Made by a program: the position numbers and the translations under genes. A stretch of 64,000 nucleotides of DNA from Dichetophora obliterata. Its lineage: Eukaryota > Arthropoda > Insecta > Diptera > Sciomyzidae. The notes beneath the pieces were generated by a model. It worked only from the letters and a program-made list of their open reading frames with translations. It searched no databases and had not been told where the DNA came from. Positions 34,980 to 46,496 of the stretch are shown here, piece after piece (the first letter of the stretch is position 1; each line of letters starts with the position of its first letter). Location: the NCBI GenBank assembly GCA_963920525.1, contig OY986440.1, forward strand, positions 21,309,651 to 21,373,650, read 5' to 3'.

Positions 34980-35282
34980 TATAATATACTAAATAGCTTG
35001 GGCCCAACGTTTTGTATATTGCGTAACACTTATTAAATTCAAAGAAAATTAACTTTTTTTTTTGCATGTTTTGATGTTGAAAACATTTTGTAAAAAATGC
35101 AGTGTCGTTTAAATTTTAAAAATTCGTTAAATCATTCTAGACAATTTTATAGAAATAGACAAAAATTTTGAAAAAATTAATGATTTATAGAGAATCCAAT
35201 GAGAAATTCCAAATAATTGAAATGGTTAAAAAAAATTTAAAAATTTTATCAACATTGCATTTCTCGTACAAAACACAGTAGT

Positions 35283-35441
35283 AGGGCAGTTCACGATCTT
35301 GTTGCATCGTTGCAAATGCAAAATAAACAGCTTTTACAAAAACAAAAATCATTGAAAAGCTTTTGCAACATACGCTTTTTGTTTTTGTAGAAACTGTTTA
35401 TTTTGCATTTGCAACGATGCAACAAGATCGTAAACTGCCCT
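35283..35441. repeat. Harbinger-1-related palindromic MITE
   Basis: 159 bases. The ends AGGGCAGTTCACGATCTTGT and complement match the left end of the Harbinger-1 transposon at 44324 (AGGGCAGTTCACGATCTTAT). Long complementary arms (GCATCGTTGCAAATGCAAAA and mirror) fold the whole element. Probably mobilised by the same transposase. Confidence 0.85.
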
Positions 35442-36740
35442 ATAATGAACCAAAATTTTTTAACATCAAACGTGCCGAATGAGTTCATCGCTCTTTCCGA
35501 GCGATATCTGGGAAATTTATTGCTCTTAAAGATCTTTGTGATATATTGTTTTTGCATTGCATTCTATAAATTGTTGCTGTAAGACCTGAAGATTTAGAAA
35601 AAATTGTTTTCTTAACAGTCTAATATACAAATGTATATGACTTGCAAATAAACCTTACAACGCAAACACAAAAAAGTGCACTCGTTACAAATAAAATTAT
35701 TTATTTCATATATTAAAATTAAAATATAAATATCAACATATTCAAAAAGTATATAAAAGAACGGCACTGTTTAGATATGTGTGTATGTGAAACAAATTGC
35801 TTATTCGTTTTGTTTTAAAAAATGCCCTTACTTAAAAATGTAAAGTAAAGAGATAGGAAATAAAATAAAACCCGGAACTAAAAACCACACCCACAGAACT
35901 CACATTAAAAGAACTGCCAAACATGGAATATGTACACCAAAAATGCCAATCAATTTTAAGATTTTGCTTTTTTCATAATCGTACAAGATCAAGACTTAAT
36001 TCAAAAAGAGAAAGTTTTTTTTTTTTTTTTGGATTCGCCCGGAGGTATGAAATCTTCCAAAGATACGTATACCCGTCCTATACGCATGCACGATTCACAT
36101 TCTAAAATCTGCCCGAATCAGCCGGGACAGACAGAATGCACCTACGTACTAAAACATACCCCCTATTGGCAATTAGGATTTTCCACTAAGCACATTAATT
36201 GGCTTTTCAGCGGAATTTAAAAATTGAATATATATAAACGCGTATTTAAGTATACTTGATTCTATATAAATAAGCAACATCGAATTAAATAATAGTAATT
36301 ATCAATTTAAGGTACCCGAAAAACAATCCAAAACATTTTAACTGGTTTGCGGCCATTGTCCAACCCAAGGACCTACGTGGAAATGAGATAAATCTCATAT
36401 CCGCCAAATCAAAATCCCAATTAGTTGGATATGCATTTGGGCCAACGCAGGCGTAAACTTGTATGGAAAAGAGATATACTCTGGCACACCAATCCAGGTG
36501 ATAGTGTGAGTTCAGTCTAATTTCAAATCAGGAAACCACGTGAACATGTAAATCCCAATTCGATTAAATATTAAAATATTGAATAATTAAAAAGTAAGTT
36601 TTAAAAACGATTCATATTTGATGGTTCTTACTTTATAAAACATAATATCGAGACAAAAAAGAGAAACAGAACAATCTTAATTGCCAATATTACATTGTTA
36701 TAAAATTGCGTTAGGCATAATAGGATGAAGTTAAATTGAT
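35442..36740. other. No gene seen; AT-rich flank of a LINE
   Basis: No recognisable coding sequence. 36300-36540 is more balanced in composition (GGCCATTGTCCAACCCAAGG) and might be decayed retroelement sequence, but I cannot match it to a family. The LINE's 3' end probably falls near 36600-36740. Confidence 0.4.
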
Positions 36741-37735
36741 TTAATTATTTAAATGTAATATAATTTTCCGTTTTAAGGCGTCTACCGAATCAGAAAAATT
36801 AATCATGTTGAAGTTATCATTGAAATCACTGCACATACATCGTAAAGGTTCATGAAGAGCGTAATTAGAACTGCACTGACTCAACTTGAAAAACAGAAAA
36901 TGTCTAGTTCCTCTCCTTGGGATGTTAAAATTTAGAGCTGAGATGAGATATTCCGAATTAATCTCGCCACGAAGTAATTTATACAGAAACATGACATTAA
37001 GCATGATTCCGCTTCTTAGGGAAGGTAGTAAAATAATTTTAAGGCGTATTTCATAAGATAGAAGCATAATATTGGGGTTCCAACGACTATGACGTAAAGC
37101 AAAAAGTAAAAACTGTTTTTGAACGGATTCTATGGCGTCGATGTAGACATTATATTGTGGGTTCCATACAACTGATGCATATTCACGAATTGGCCTTACG
37201 AGAGGTATATAATAATTTAGTAGTAAAGGGATCACTGAATTCCTTAGCCCATCTTTTAATGAAACCAAGGACTCCTCTTGCCTTATTTATCACCATATTA
37301 ACGTGGAGATTGAAGCGAAGTTTTGAATCCATAACACCAAGATCGAGAAAACTGGAAACTATTTCTAAGTTAGTGTTATTTATAGTGTAATTTATGTTAC
37401 TAGCAGATCCTTGCGAGAATGTCATTTGCTTACATTTTTTTAAGTTGTGATTTAATATATTTAAGCTACACCAGTCCACAAGTCTATTTAGATCAGATTG
37501 TAAAAGATGTCGTTCTTCGGGTGATTTGTAACAAAGAAAAAGTTTCACGTCGTCAGCGTACATTAAGACGTTACAGTGTTTTATTACCGAAGGAAGATCA
37601 TTAATGAATAGTAAAAATAAAACCGGTCCAAGATGACTGCCCTGAGGAACGCCAGAAGTGACCGAAATACTTTTTGAAAGAGAATTCTTATATAAAACCT
37701 TTTGAGTACGTCTAGATAAATACGAATTTTAGATC
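36741..37735 (-). pseudogene. Jockey-type LINE reverse transcriptase, 5'-truncated
   Basis: Sense reading from about 37735: SISVTSGVPQGSHLGPVLF, then INDLPSV and the catalytic MYADDVKLFL, then LNRLVDWCSLNILNHNLKKC and LDLGVMDSKLRFNLHV (37183-37563 ORF). After a frameshift near 37200 come PLVRPIREYASVVWNPQYN and VQKQFLLFALR, and the C-terminus …SVDALKRKIILHLNN stops at 36741. These are conserved RT palm and thumb blocks of the jockey superfamily. The 5' part, including the endonuclease, is missing. The break at about 37735 lies close to a MITE at 37767. Confidence 0.85.
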
Positions 37736-37766
37736 CTTATTTTCCAGCTTTTGCACACTAGACATT

Positions 37767-37905
37767 AGGTCTGTTCCCGTACTAACTTCATTTAATTGTA
37801 ATAGATTAGAGAGTGTCATTTTGCATGCTATTCCTCTCTCTCGAGCTTCAAAATGAAGCTTTCAAGCAACTTCAAGCTACTTGAATCGAGTACGGGAACA
37901 GACCT
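37767..37905. repeat. Harbinger-like MITE (AGGTCTGTTCCCG family)
   Basis: 139 bases with 17-base inverted ends AGGTCTGTTCCCGTACT and 3-base duplications ATT on both sides (37764-37766, 37906-37908). The size of the duplication fits PIF/Harbinger. The centre has TTCAAAATGAAGCTTTCAAG repeats. Confidence 0.8.
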
Positions 37906-37968
37906 ATTGTGTTAGAGCAGCAAAACGTGGCCAGAAGTTTAAATCTTAAAGAAATCTTAAATATAGTT

Positions 37969-38690
37969 CATTCTACGTGAAGCGGACCACAAACAAATTA
38001 TGAGTGTAGGATTCTTTTATTATTTTGCCATAATGTTCTCCTAGAAAAATTATATTAATTCACATTCTTTCTTAAATCTGTCTTGGTTGCTGAGTTATAG
38101 ACTTCTAAAGATTGGAGAAAAAAAATATTTGTTTATGGATTTATATAGAAAATTTATTCTTTTTTTATTCTGGGATCAAATTTGAAATTCGAAAAATTTT
38201 CCATTTCAAAACCGGGGTTACGTATTTCCAATCAAAATTCGAAGAATTTCACCATTTTGGAATTTCTTGTTAACATTCATAAATTGATTGAAGCCTGAAT
38301 ATGTACAAAGATAATTCACAAGAAGTTTCATAGTGGGATTTGCAACAGCTTAGAAGTTATGAATTTTTAAGTACATGTATCTCACGCATTTCGCAGTACT
38401 TCGCATTAGCCAGCGACACAATTTTTTTGCTAACAACACAATGTCGCCATTTTTGGAATTTTTTTAATAATTTTAAATTGAAACATGTTGTTAAAACACA
38501 AGCGGTTTCATAGTGATATTCGCAATAGTTTAGAAGTTAAGAATTTTTAAGTACATGCATCTCGCGCATTTCGTTATACTTCGCACTAGCAAATGTGAAT
38601 TAAGCAGTTTTTTTAGCTGAACATTATGGCAAAATTTGAGAAAAATTTGACACCCATAATTTTTTTGTGTGGCCCATTTCACGTAGAATG
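37969..38690. mobile_element. Non-autonomous element with ~95-bp inverted repeats
   Basis: Ends CATTCTACGTGAA and complement. The arms continue through CCACA.A.AAATTATG.GTG and TTTTGCCATAATGTTC. It is 722 bases long. The interior has a repeated pair of segments around 38300-38400 and 38500-38590 (TTTCATAGTG…TTCGCA, ATTTTTAAGTACATG.ATCTC). No transposase ORF and no clear target duplication. The superfamily is unknown. Confidence 0.7.
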
Positions 38691-40519
38691 CGCGATTTTT
38701 CTTCATCTGTTACAAAACATGCTGATTTTTTCATAATTTTAATGTAGAGCTTTAGGTGAAGTACGTTATGAAAGAAGACGACAACAACAGCTCTGTATTT
38801 AAAGTCAACCACACGGCAGACTAGACAGACAGTTTCGAAAGGCGCTACCCCTTCATCTTCAGTAGTCTTGAGTGATTAAGCTGTAATCAACTCACTGTTT
38901 TGCGTTTTAGTTGATCAGTCAACTGTTTGAAAAAGTACCTTCAAAAATATTAAACAAGTTTAAATAAAAAACTGGTAAGCTTGTGGCAATCAATCGTATT
39001 AGAATAGTTAGGGGTGTATATTTAACTTTAATAAAGGTTCATTTTAAATATTTTATAATTTAGATCATTTTCTTAGCACTAAATATAATTTTTATCAGAA
39101 ACAAATCTTATTTATTTATTTACGACATGAGCAACAATGGCTATAGGCCAGAATCAAAAACAAATATTCAAGTCTTCTTCATGTAAGTAGGAAAATGGTA
39201 CGAAAAAATTTCATCGCCGTCACCAAAAACAAAGAAAATATTTTTGAAAAAGTAATGACGGTTTATTTTAAACTAACACTTTAAAAAAGCTTTTTTAATA
39301 ATTATTTTTTTTAATATTATTAAATACTTAAACATTTTAACTTTTATGTGTAAACAATTAAAGCTTCTCATTTTAATTTTACTATGAAATTACATTCATT
39401 GAACTAGTTAATGGCACAAATTGATTTAATTCATATCTCTGACAATTTTAAATTAGAGATGTATCTTTTTAATTGGTATATCCTTGCTCAAACGTGCCAA
39501 AAATCTATTTAATCTGCTGGTTAGTGAAATTTTCCCCAGTATATCATAAAATAAGCGATCTTGAATTGATACTGAGTTTAAATACAAAATGAAAAAAACG
39601 TGTGTAAAAAATAGACAAAACTCACAAAAAATTAGTAAATTCAATAAAACCCTGGCCTCAAACTCATCCTTTTTACACTTGAGGTATATTTTCATAATAA
39701 TTGAGAAAATAGCTACTGAAAGAAATATTTAATAAAGATATATACTGCAGAAAGCCCCGTTATTATTTTTTCATATATTTTTTTAAAACTTTGTAGCTGC
39801 AGCTATAGAAATAACAAGGAGAAGGCGTTGTTTAACCCGGTTTTAGAGCACAATCTTCGAACGAATACTATTAAAGAGCGCAGAAAAAGTTTTGATCTAT
39901 CTGAATATCTGACGAAAGAGCGCTCATGTTCTTTTCTTCACGAATGAGGAAAGCAAAGTCATAATCGTTCGTCAATTGAATAAAATTGATAAGGCGGAGT
40001 GCAATTGTTCTCTTCAATTTGGAGCGAACCCTGATTAAATGCGTTCCAGTATATTGGAGAAGATGTTTTCATAATATTTGTGTTATATTTAGTTCTGTAC
40101 AGGATTTATATTTTTTTTTTAAATTAAGGGATTTTGTAATTAAAGTTAAGTCAAAACTCAAACGAAACAAATTGGTTATAACGACATTGAAAGGACCAAG
40201 TCATAAGTAGATCCCAAAACAAGCGAATTATCGACAAACATCGGTAGCAATATCAAAAAGTATTTGAAACTTCATTAAGAGTCGTTGCTAACAATGCGGC
40301 TCTCTCGGATTTGGCCGTTTTCTTCGTTTTCTCTTAGTTTTTTATTTTCTTCTTTATTTTTTTTCTATTTTTTTTTTATTTTGTTGATTTTATATGATTT
40401 ATGATTTAACCTTTAAAGTGTAATTTCACAAGTTATTGGTCGAAAAAGTCTAGCTTAAGCTTTAAAGTTTAAATTTTTAACTTTTCTTCAAGTTTTTTAA
40501 AAAAAAATTTTTTCTTGAT
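38691..40519. other. No gene seen
   Basis: AT-rich. A short LINE 3'-tail-like fragment lies at 39106-39170. A more balanced segment at 39800-40060 has small ORFs without family motifs. Confidence 0.45.
39106..39170 (-). repeat. LINE 3'-end fragment
   Basis: The sense strand reads GCCATTGTTGCTCATGTCGT followed by AAATAAATAAATAAG. This resembles the terminal sequence and (TAAA)n tail of CR1/jockey-type LINEs in insects. Only the extreme 3' end is present. Confidence 0.5.
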
Positions 40520-40704
40520 TTTCTATGATTTAAATACAAATCCTAAATATTTGGTAGTTGAAATCAAACTTGATTTTAAATACACATTCTAGTTGTTTGA
40601 TAGTTTAAAATCTTTTATTGAGCTTTAATTGAGCTCTTAAAACAATTAAATTTAACCTGAGCTCTTAAATTGAGCTCAGGTTAAAACAATTAATTTTACC
40701 AAAG

Positions 40705-40749
<45 letters not shown>

Positions 40750-40790
40750 CGTTTTCAATATGAAAAAGAAAACATCACTAGCTGATTTTA
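40520..40790. repeat. Degenerate foldback repeat with (CAA)n
   Basis: Shares TTGATTTTCTATGATTTAAA, CTAGTTGTTTGATAGTTTAA and TATTGAGCTTTA with the foldback repeats at 27388 and in the array. It then has a 14-unit CAA tract (about 40708-40750) and a complementary tail (TTTTCAATATGAAAA…CATCACTAGCTGAT). The interior is rearranged around repeated GAGCTCTTAAA words. Confidence 0.7.
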
Positions 40791-41742
40791 ATGCCTGCTG
40801 ATAATTTCGGCCCTGCTACAGGCTTCATCAGAAATCTTTGTGATACGCCGTGCAAGCGCATTAGCGCAATGCACCACAGAGGCGATGAGATTTTAAGTGT
40901 CACATTCTCAGCTTTTCTCCCATTTCATATTTTCATGTTTGTTGTTGTATTTTTGCTTTGCTTTAGTTTTTATGCTTACGTTGATGTTATTATTTTTTAT
41001 ATTGTTTTATTTGTTTTGTATTTTTTTATTTTGTTTTTTATTTTTTTTTGTATTTTTTTTTGTATCTTTTTTTTAATTTAAGATAAAGTCACATTGTATA
41101 TAGAATTATGGTTATTGCCAGCAAAGTGGACAACTTTTAGTGATCTTTTAAAGAAAAAAAATAGTTATATATAATAATGTAAAATATATTTGGACACTTT
41201 TAAATTATTTTTAAAAAATTTATAAATTCATTTCTTTAATTTAAAATATAGATCAAGCAATGAAATTATAGTAAGTTTTCGTCTAATGTTAAGCTGATAG
41301 AAGGATAATTTGGTAGTTGTGCTATACATTAGATGATCTGAACGCAATTTTTAAACTTACGCGTACTATGTTAAAAAAAAAGATATAAATTTATGCAGCC
41401 ATAAACTTTGATGTTAACACTTGTGTGTAAATATGGTTAAAAAATATTTATAACTGAACGTATTGCTTCTAACATAAGAGCAAAATTCAAAAGATACCTC
41501 TGTGTAAAGAAATCGTTATGTAAATCCATAACAAAAAAAAAAAAGAATAAACATTTTTTATTTTATTTATTTCTCAATATATTACAGCAATATTATAATG
41601 ACCTTTGTCTGTAATGTTTGTTTTAAGATTTTTTTTTCAAATCTCCAAAAGTAATACAGTTAGTATAATTAATAAAAAGCAAAGCAAACTACACAAACTA
41701 AACCTAAGAAGAAATCCTACAACCAATTCTAGATGTAAGAAA
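40791..41742. other. No gene seen
   Basis: Starts with a more balanced segment (GGCCCTGCTACAGGCTTCATC), then T-rich sequence to 41080 and AT-rich DNA. The 96-residue ORF here is low-complexity Phe-rich and not credible. Confidence 0.45.
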
Positions 41743-41955
41743 TTAAACACTATTTCTACCACGACCAAAAGGTGTTAAAAAGGTTTTGACACCTTTGTGT
41801 TTGAATATAAATAATTGTGGAAACTCTAGTGATTTTGAATTATTTTTTAGGAAAATAATATCGATGAATTAACTGAGAAATGATTAATACACGAAAACAA
41901 TTTTTTGTTATAATTTGAAGTGTCTTTTGACACCACTTGGTAGAAATAGTGTTAA
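41743..41955. repeat. MITE with TTAA duplications (CACTATTTCTACC family)
   Basis: Inverted ends ACACTATTTCTACCA and TGGTAGAAATAGTG, flanked by TTAA on both sides (41743-41746, 41952-41955). TTAA duplications suggest piggyBac-type mobilisation. Inner arms AGGTGT…TTTGACACC are also complementary. Confidence 0.65.
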
Positions 41956-43251
41956 AGAGAATATATTTAAAATGTTATTAAATGAACAGGTTTAAAAACT
42001 TAGTAAAAGAAACATGCAAAATGTAGCCCTTAATTCCTGACTCAGTAATAAAAAAAAAAAAACAAAAAAAAAAAAAATTCAAAAAGAGAAATAAATGCAT
42101 TAAAAATGTTACTTAAACTTATTTTTATCTAACCTAAAAAAAAACAATTATATTGCTAAAAACGCTTAACTGAATCGCACTCAATCGAGACCTGCCTGCG
42201 GCGAGAAAAGTGCATAAAAAGTGGATAAGTGTTTATATTTCATTATGGCTGTCGCTATTCGATCTTTTCAATCTTTTCGATGTGTATTCCGAAAAATCAG
42301 TTTTCTGTAATGATTGCCGTGAATCTGGTTTTGGATGCTGGATCCTAAAAGCATCGCTTGAATTCTGCGTAGGTTGTATGCTGGGAACATTTTCTTGATG
42401 TTGCAAGTAGGTAATCGTCACCAATTAGATACCAGCTAAGGCACCTGGTTTAATTTTTGAGGAATATTTGAAGTTACTCATGAGTTATAAAAAGTTGACT
42501 TACATTTTTTCAGAATTCTGACCCTAGGAATAATTTTAAGTCAATCGATTAAGTAATTTTGTGAATTTTTGGGTTTTAAGATTTATGAAATTTAGTTAAA
42601 AGTTTTTCTGTCTTTAAAATTTTATTAATTTCTTAGAACATACCTCCGTAGTTCAATGGACGAGATCCGTTTGAACGGATGTGCATATACAGTGATCGCA
42701 CAATAACAGAGCAGGACGTGTTGGTATAATTTGCAAAAAAAGAAGACTTCATTTTTTATTCTATTTCCATACAAAAACTTTAAAAAAATTCAAAAAAATT
42801 AATTTTTATTTTTTTTATTTCTTACAAAATTTTTCCTGGAGGTGTTTATGTTACCTGGAGGTGCCATGAATGCAAGCACTCAAAATCTTTCCAACGATAT
42901 TTTGAAAATGACGATAGCATTAGAAATAAAGAAGTCATTTAATTTATAGTGAAAATAAATTAATAAAAATTCAAAAAAAGGCACGAAAAACAGCATTATC
43001 TTCCAGTTTATCTTTTTTTACAACTATTCTACCAGCCAATATATTTACGAGAAACATGATGTTTGGAGGTTTTTGCAAAATGATTTAGCTCACTGGCGGC
43101 TATCGTCACGTATAAAGCAAGCTTAATTTTTAGAGGGGTACAAATGGAACTTTTTTCTATTTATTTATTACTTCAAAATATTGTTGGCATTTAAGACTTG
43201 AGTCTTTTGCACGCCGCATTTTTAGAATAAATAACAACAGAATAATACTTA
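41956..43251. other. No gene seen
   Basis: AT-rich with poly-A runs near 42050. No recognisable coding or RNA gene. Confidence 0.5.
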
Positions 43252-43621
43252 CAGTGTTGCGCAAAACAATAGCAACAAAATCAGTATGCTGCTACGAAAT
43301 CGTGTATCTTTTTTAATATTGGGGATGCACAAAAAGGATTGTAGGAATCAAAGCATACATTCATACATCATATATAAAACAAATCATATTCAAATTTGGT
43401 TTTGCTTTTTTAAGTAAATTTAAAATTGATGTGGCTACATTCAATTTGTCTGAGAGCAAAACAAAAGCAACAAAACTTAAAAAATGTCGAAAGTGAACAG
43501 AAGTTCCAAGAATTATCGGTAAAAGTTCCGTTTTTGAAAAGCACGTGTTGTTTGTAAGTCATAAACATTTAAGTTTAGCTTTGTTTTTGCGCTAGTTGTG
43601 ACATTGACTGTTCTATTTATA

Positions 43622-44300
43622 ATGGTACGTTATAAATACTGTGAAGCTGTAAAATAACAAATTATTTACGAATATAAAAAGGGAAATTCGCAAATATCTA
43701 CCGCGAAACAGTTTGATATTAATCGGTCAAGAGTTTGCAGATTAAGAAAGAAGTATAACATCACAAAAGATGTTACAACGGTACATTAAAGAGGGCGGCC
43801 GCAAAAGACATCGCTGCGTGATGACAGGAACATTTGTGGCGTGTTCAAACGAAATCCATTTGCCACATCCAAAGAGGTTGTTTGGATACTTGATTTAGAT
43901 ATCCATCACAGCACAGCACAGTTGCAATATATTGCTTTTTAGAGTCAGTCTTGCAAAAATGCACCTAAATTGGAAAGTTCAACTTTATGAACTCAGATAG
44001 GATGTGCACGGTACGGCGCACATGATGCCCGAAACTGCAGAATTTAAGATTAAGAGGGCGGCCGCGAAAGACATCGCTGTGTGATGACAGGAACATTTGT
44101 GGCGTGTTCAAATTAAATCCATTTGCCACATCCAAAGAGGTTGTTCGGATACTTGATTTAGATATCCATCACAGCACTGTTCGAAGAGGAGCTGCTGAGA
44201 ACGATTTAAGAAGTTACAGACCGGCAAAGAAACCTTTGCTTACAGCTAAGCATAAAAACCAAGGTGAAGTGTTATAATTTAAACAATTCTGTTTGGAATT
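43622..44300 (+). pseudogene. Tc1-like transposase, N-terminal part with internal duplication
   Basis: Begins MVRYKYCEAVK, stop, then QIIYEYKKGNSQISTAKQFD and INRSRVCRLRKKY, a Tc1 paired-like helix-turn-helix. A second subdomain follows (KTSLRDDRNICGVFKRNPFA and ATSKEVV). The block from AGGGCGGCCGCAAAAGAC (about 43792) recurs at about 44056 with AGGGCGGCCGCGAAAGAC; the first copy lacks the part after CATCACAGCAC. Multiple stops and shifts make it inactive. Confidence 0.75.
43791..44054. repeat. Internally deleted direct duplication within the Tc1-like element
   Basis: This block repeats the sequence of 44055-44320 joined directly to that of 47887-48010, skipping Harbinger-1. It contains GTTGCAATATATTGCTTTTT, where the main copy has GTTGCAATATATT, the 3.6-kb Harbinger-1 insert, then ATTGTTTTTTAGAG. 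It therefore preserves the empty insertion site. Confidence 0.85.
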
Positions 44301-44524
44301 GTGACAGCGAGTTGCAATATATTAGGGCAGTTCACGATCTTATTTGCACCAGATTGCAAAATTATGCAATTGCAAACATTTGCAATCAATTGTGAACAGC
44401 TCTTTTTGGATTACTCTGCAACACTTCTTGCAAAATTGATACACAGCTGATTTATAAAAGAAAATAAAAAAAATTTACTTTGTGAAGTATTATATTCTTA
44501 TATTTTGTTAAAATCTGCAACATT

Positions 44525-45779
44525 ATGCCGAGAAAAAGTGAAAAAGAGGCAATAATAGACTCTTTAATAGAAGAAGCTGTTGAGGAAATAATTTTTAATG
44601 AAGGTATGTAGCATTTATATAAGATTAAGTACATTCCAAGCAAACTTCTTTTTAAGAAATGGAAAGTGACGATGGCGCAGTTGAGGAAGTTCTTGATGAG
44701 TTAGATAAAAACCTATCTATTGTAATGAGTTGCCGTAGAGGAGTTTGTAGCGTTATTACCAAATCTGATGTTTGGTGCAATAATATCCTTGCAACGATGG
44801 ACGAGGACAGGTTCCGGCAAATGTTACGAGTTGGCAGAGAACAATTTTCGGAATTGGTCGCTTTAATAAAAAACAGCGAGGAGTTCAAAAAGCCACATTC
44901 CTGTAAGCAGTTCTCAATTGAATTGCAATTAGCAATTGTACTTTTTCGGCTGGGTTCGTCAGGAGAGAGCGCAGCGTTCAGGAAAATTGCAACTATTTTC
45001 GGAGTATGAGATGGCGGAACTATATCAAAAATAACAAGCAGAGTTTTCAAAGTTTTTTTAAGCCTACAATCCAAATACATTTATTGGCCCAGTGCTAATG
45101 AGCGATTGCAAATTGTATCTGACACCTTTCACGAGCTACCATTTTGCATTGGATACATCGATGGCACGGAAATCAAATTGGCAGAGTCACCAATTGAGGA
45201 CCATACATCGTATTTTTCCAGAAACCACATTTACTCAATAAAAGCACAAGTGGTATGCAATTATAAACGTGAAATCCGACATGTCGTAATTGGTCATCCC
45301 GGAAGCTGGCACGATGCCCGAATCTATCGGAACAGTTCGTTGTTCAAAAAGAAAGAGCAGTTTTTTCTGCGCAGCAATGGATAGCAGGAGATTCCGCATA
45401 TCCTCTGTCTGAATCCTTAATTACTCCATACAGAAGTAACGCCAAACAGCTGGATAGAAATGCCCGAATCGGTTTTAATTTGCAGCATAGTAAGTACCGT
45501 GTAAGGATAGAGCATTGCTTTGGCCTTCTCAAAGAAAGATTTGGAAGTCTTAAGCAGCTAAGAATGCGTCTTTCGAGCAAAGAAAATCATAAATTATGCT
45601 GCAACTGGTTCCTGGTTTGCTGTATTTTGCACAATATTTTGATAAAAGGCGATTCAACTTATTTTGAAAACAGATCGGACCAGCTAACAGCAGATGAAGA
45701 TTCTACTGTTCCTGATGAAGCTACTAGTAGTAATGGAGAGACAAAAAGACAAGCAATATATTCATTAATGTTTTCTTAA
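44525..45779 (+). pseudogene. Harbinger-1 transposase (DDE_Tnp_4/HARBI1 family)
   Basis: Exon 1 is 44525-44603 (MPRKSEKEAIIDSLIEEAVE) and exon 2 starts at 44657. Key blocks are FCIGYIDGTEIKLAESP (first Asp), VVIGHPGSWHDARIYRNSS (second Asp) and YRVRIEHCFGLLKERFGSLK (catalytic Glu region). The end is at 45779. A TGA at 45007-45009 and one extra T in the run near 45361-45366 break the ORF; otherwise it is collinear with HARBI1-like proteins. The helix-turn-helix region (FSIELQLAIVLFRLGSSGES) is intact. In Harbinger elements this nuclease needs the Myb-like partner for nuclear import and end binding. Inactive as it stands, but recently so. Confidence 0.9.
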
Positions 45780-45837
45780 GTGTATTTCACATAATAAAAC
45801 ACAAACAAAAATTTCTTACCAAGTCAATTATAAAAAA

Positions 45838-46277
45838 CTAGAAGAATACCCGGCGCCGCTCGGCTCTGGTGTAGCATTCAAGGCGTGTATAATGAATAGA
45901 AAATTATACTTCTAACAATACGCTATGGATATTTCATTCAAATCGGGTGAGCAGTTTTGGAATTTTTCATGATTTTTTTAAAGAGATTTTTACTAAAGCG
46001 CTCTCCGGTGTTCAAGATAGAACAGAAAAGATAAAAAATAAACACTCATAGTACCCGAAAATCTCTATACACAAATTTTCATGCAAATCGGATGAGCTGT
46101 TTCGGAAAAACTTTCTGTAACCCGTTTGCAGCGCCACCTACCAGGTCCAATTGTAAGCCTAAATCATTCAGGAACCCACTTAAACGCGCACAAAAAATTG
46201 CATCAAAATCGGTCCAGCCGTTTAGGATGAGTTCAGTCACATACACACGTACAGAAGAATTATACACATAAAGAATG
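45838..46277 (-). mobile_element. Helitron-like (Helentron) non-autonomous insertion
   Basis: Read on the minus strand it starts TTATGTGTATAATTCTTCTG and has AACGGCTGGACCGATTTTGA. It ends CGGCGCCGGGTATTCTTCTAG. The repeated CCGATTTG.ATGAAA words and the terminal CTAGT are typical of Helentron-type repeats in insects. It inserted between the two Harbinger-1 genes without an obvious target duplication, as expected for rolling-circle elements. Confidence 0.55.
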
Positions 46278-46496
46278 ATATCATTACCTTAATCTATGAA
46301 AAAAAAATTGTGTTGGTTTGAAACGCACATAAATTTGCATATAAATTCATTTATTAAAAAGAAAAAACTTCAACTAAAAAATCAATTCACCTTCATCTCT
46401 ATGAGTGGAAAGTATAAAAAGGTACTTGTAGCTTTGAACACAGTAAGCAAATACATTTAGTTAAAACATAAATAAATAAAAACTTAAATAATACTG

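Noticed and set aside
40791..41081. 96-residue ORF with an apparent hydrophobic membrane segment
   Set aside because: The hydrophobic part is encoded by a long T-rich tract and not a credible transmembrane protein.
42643..42695. tRNA-like segment TCCGTAGTTCAATGGACGAG
   Set aside because: The A-box-like part is followed by a 4-base loop hairpin and there is no T-arm or acceptor stem, so no tRNA gene is supported.
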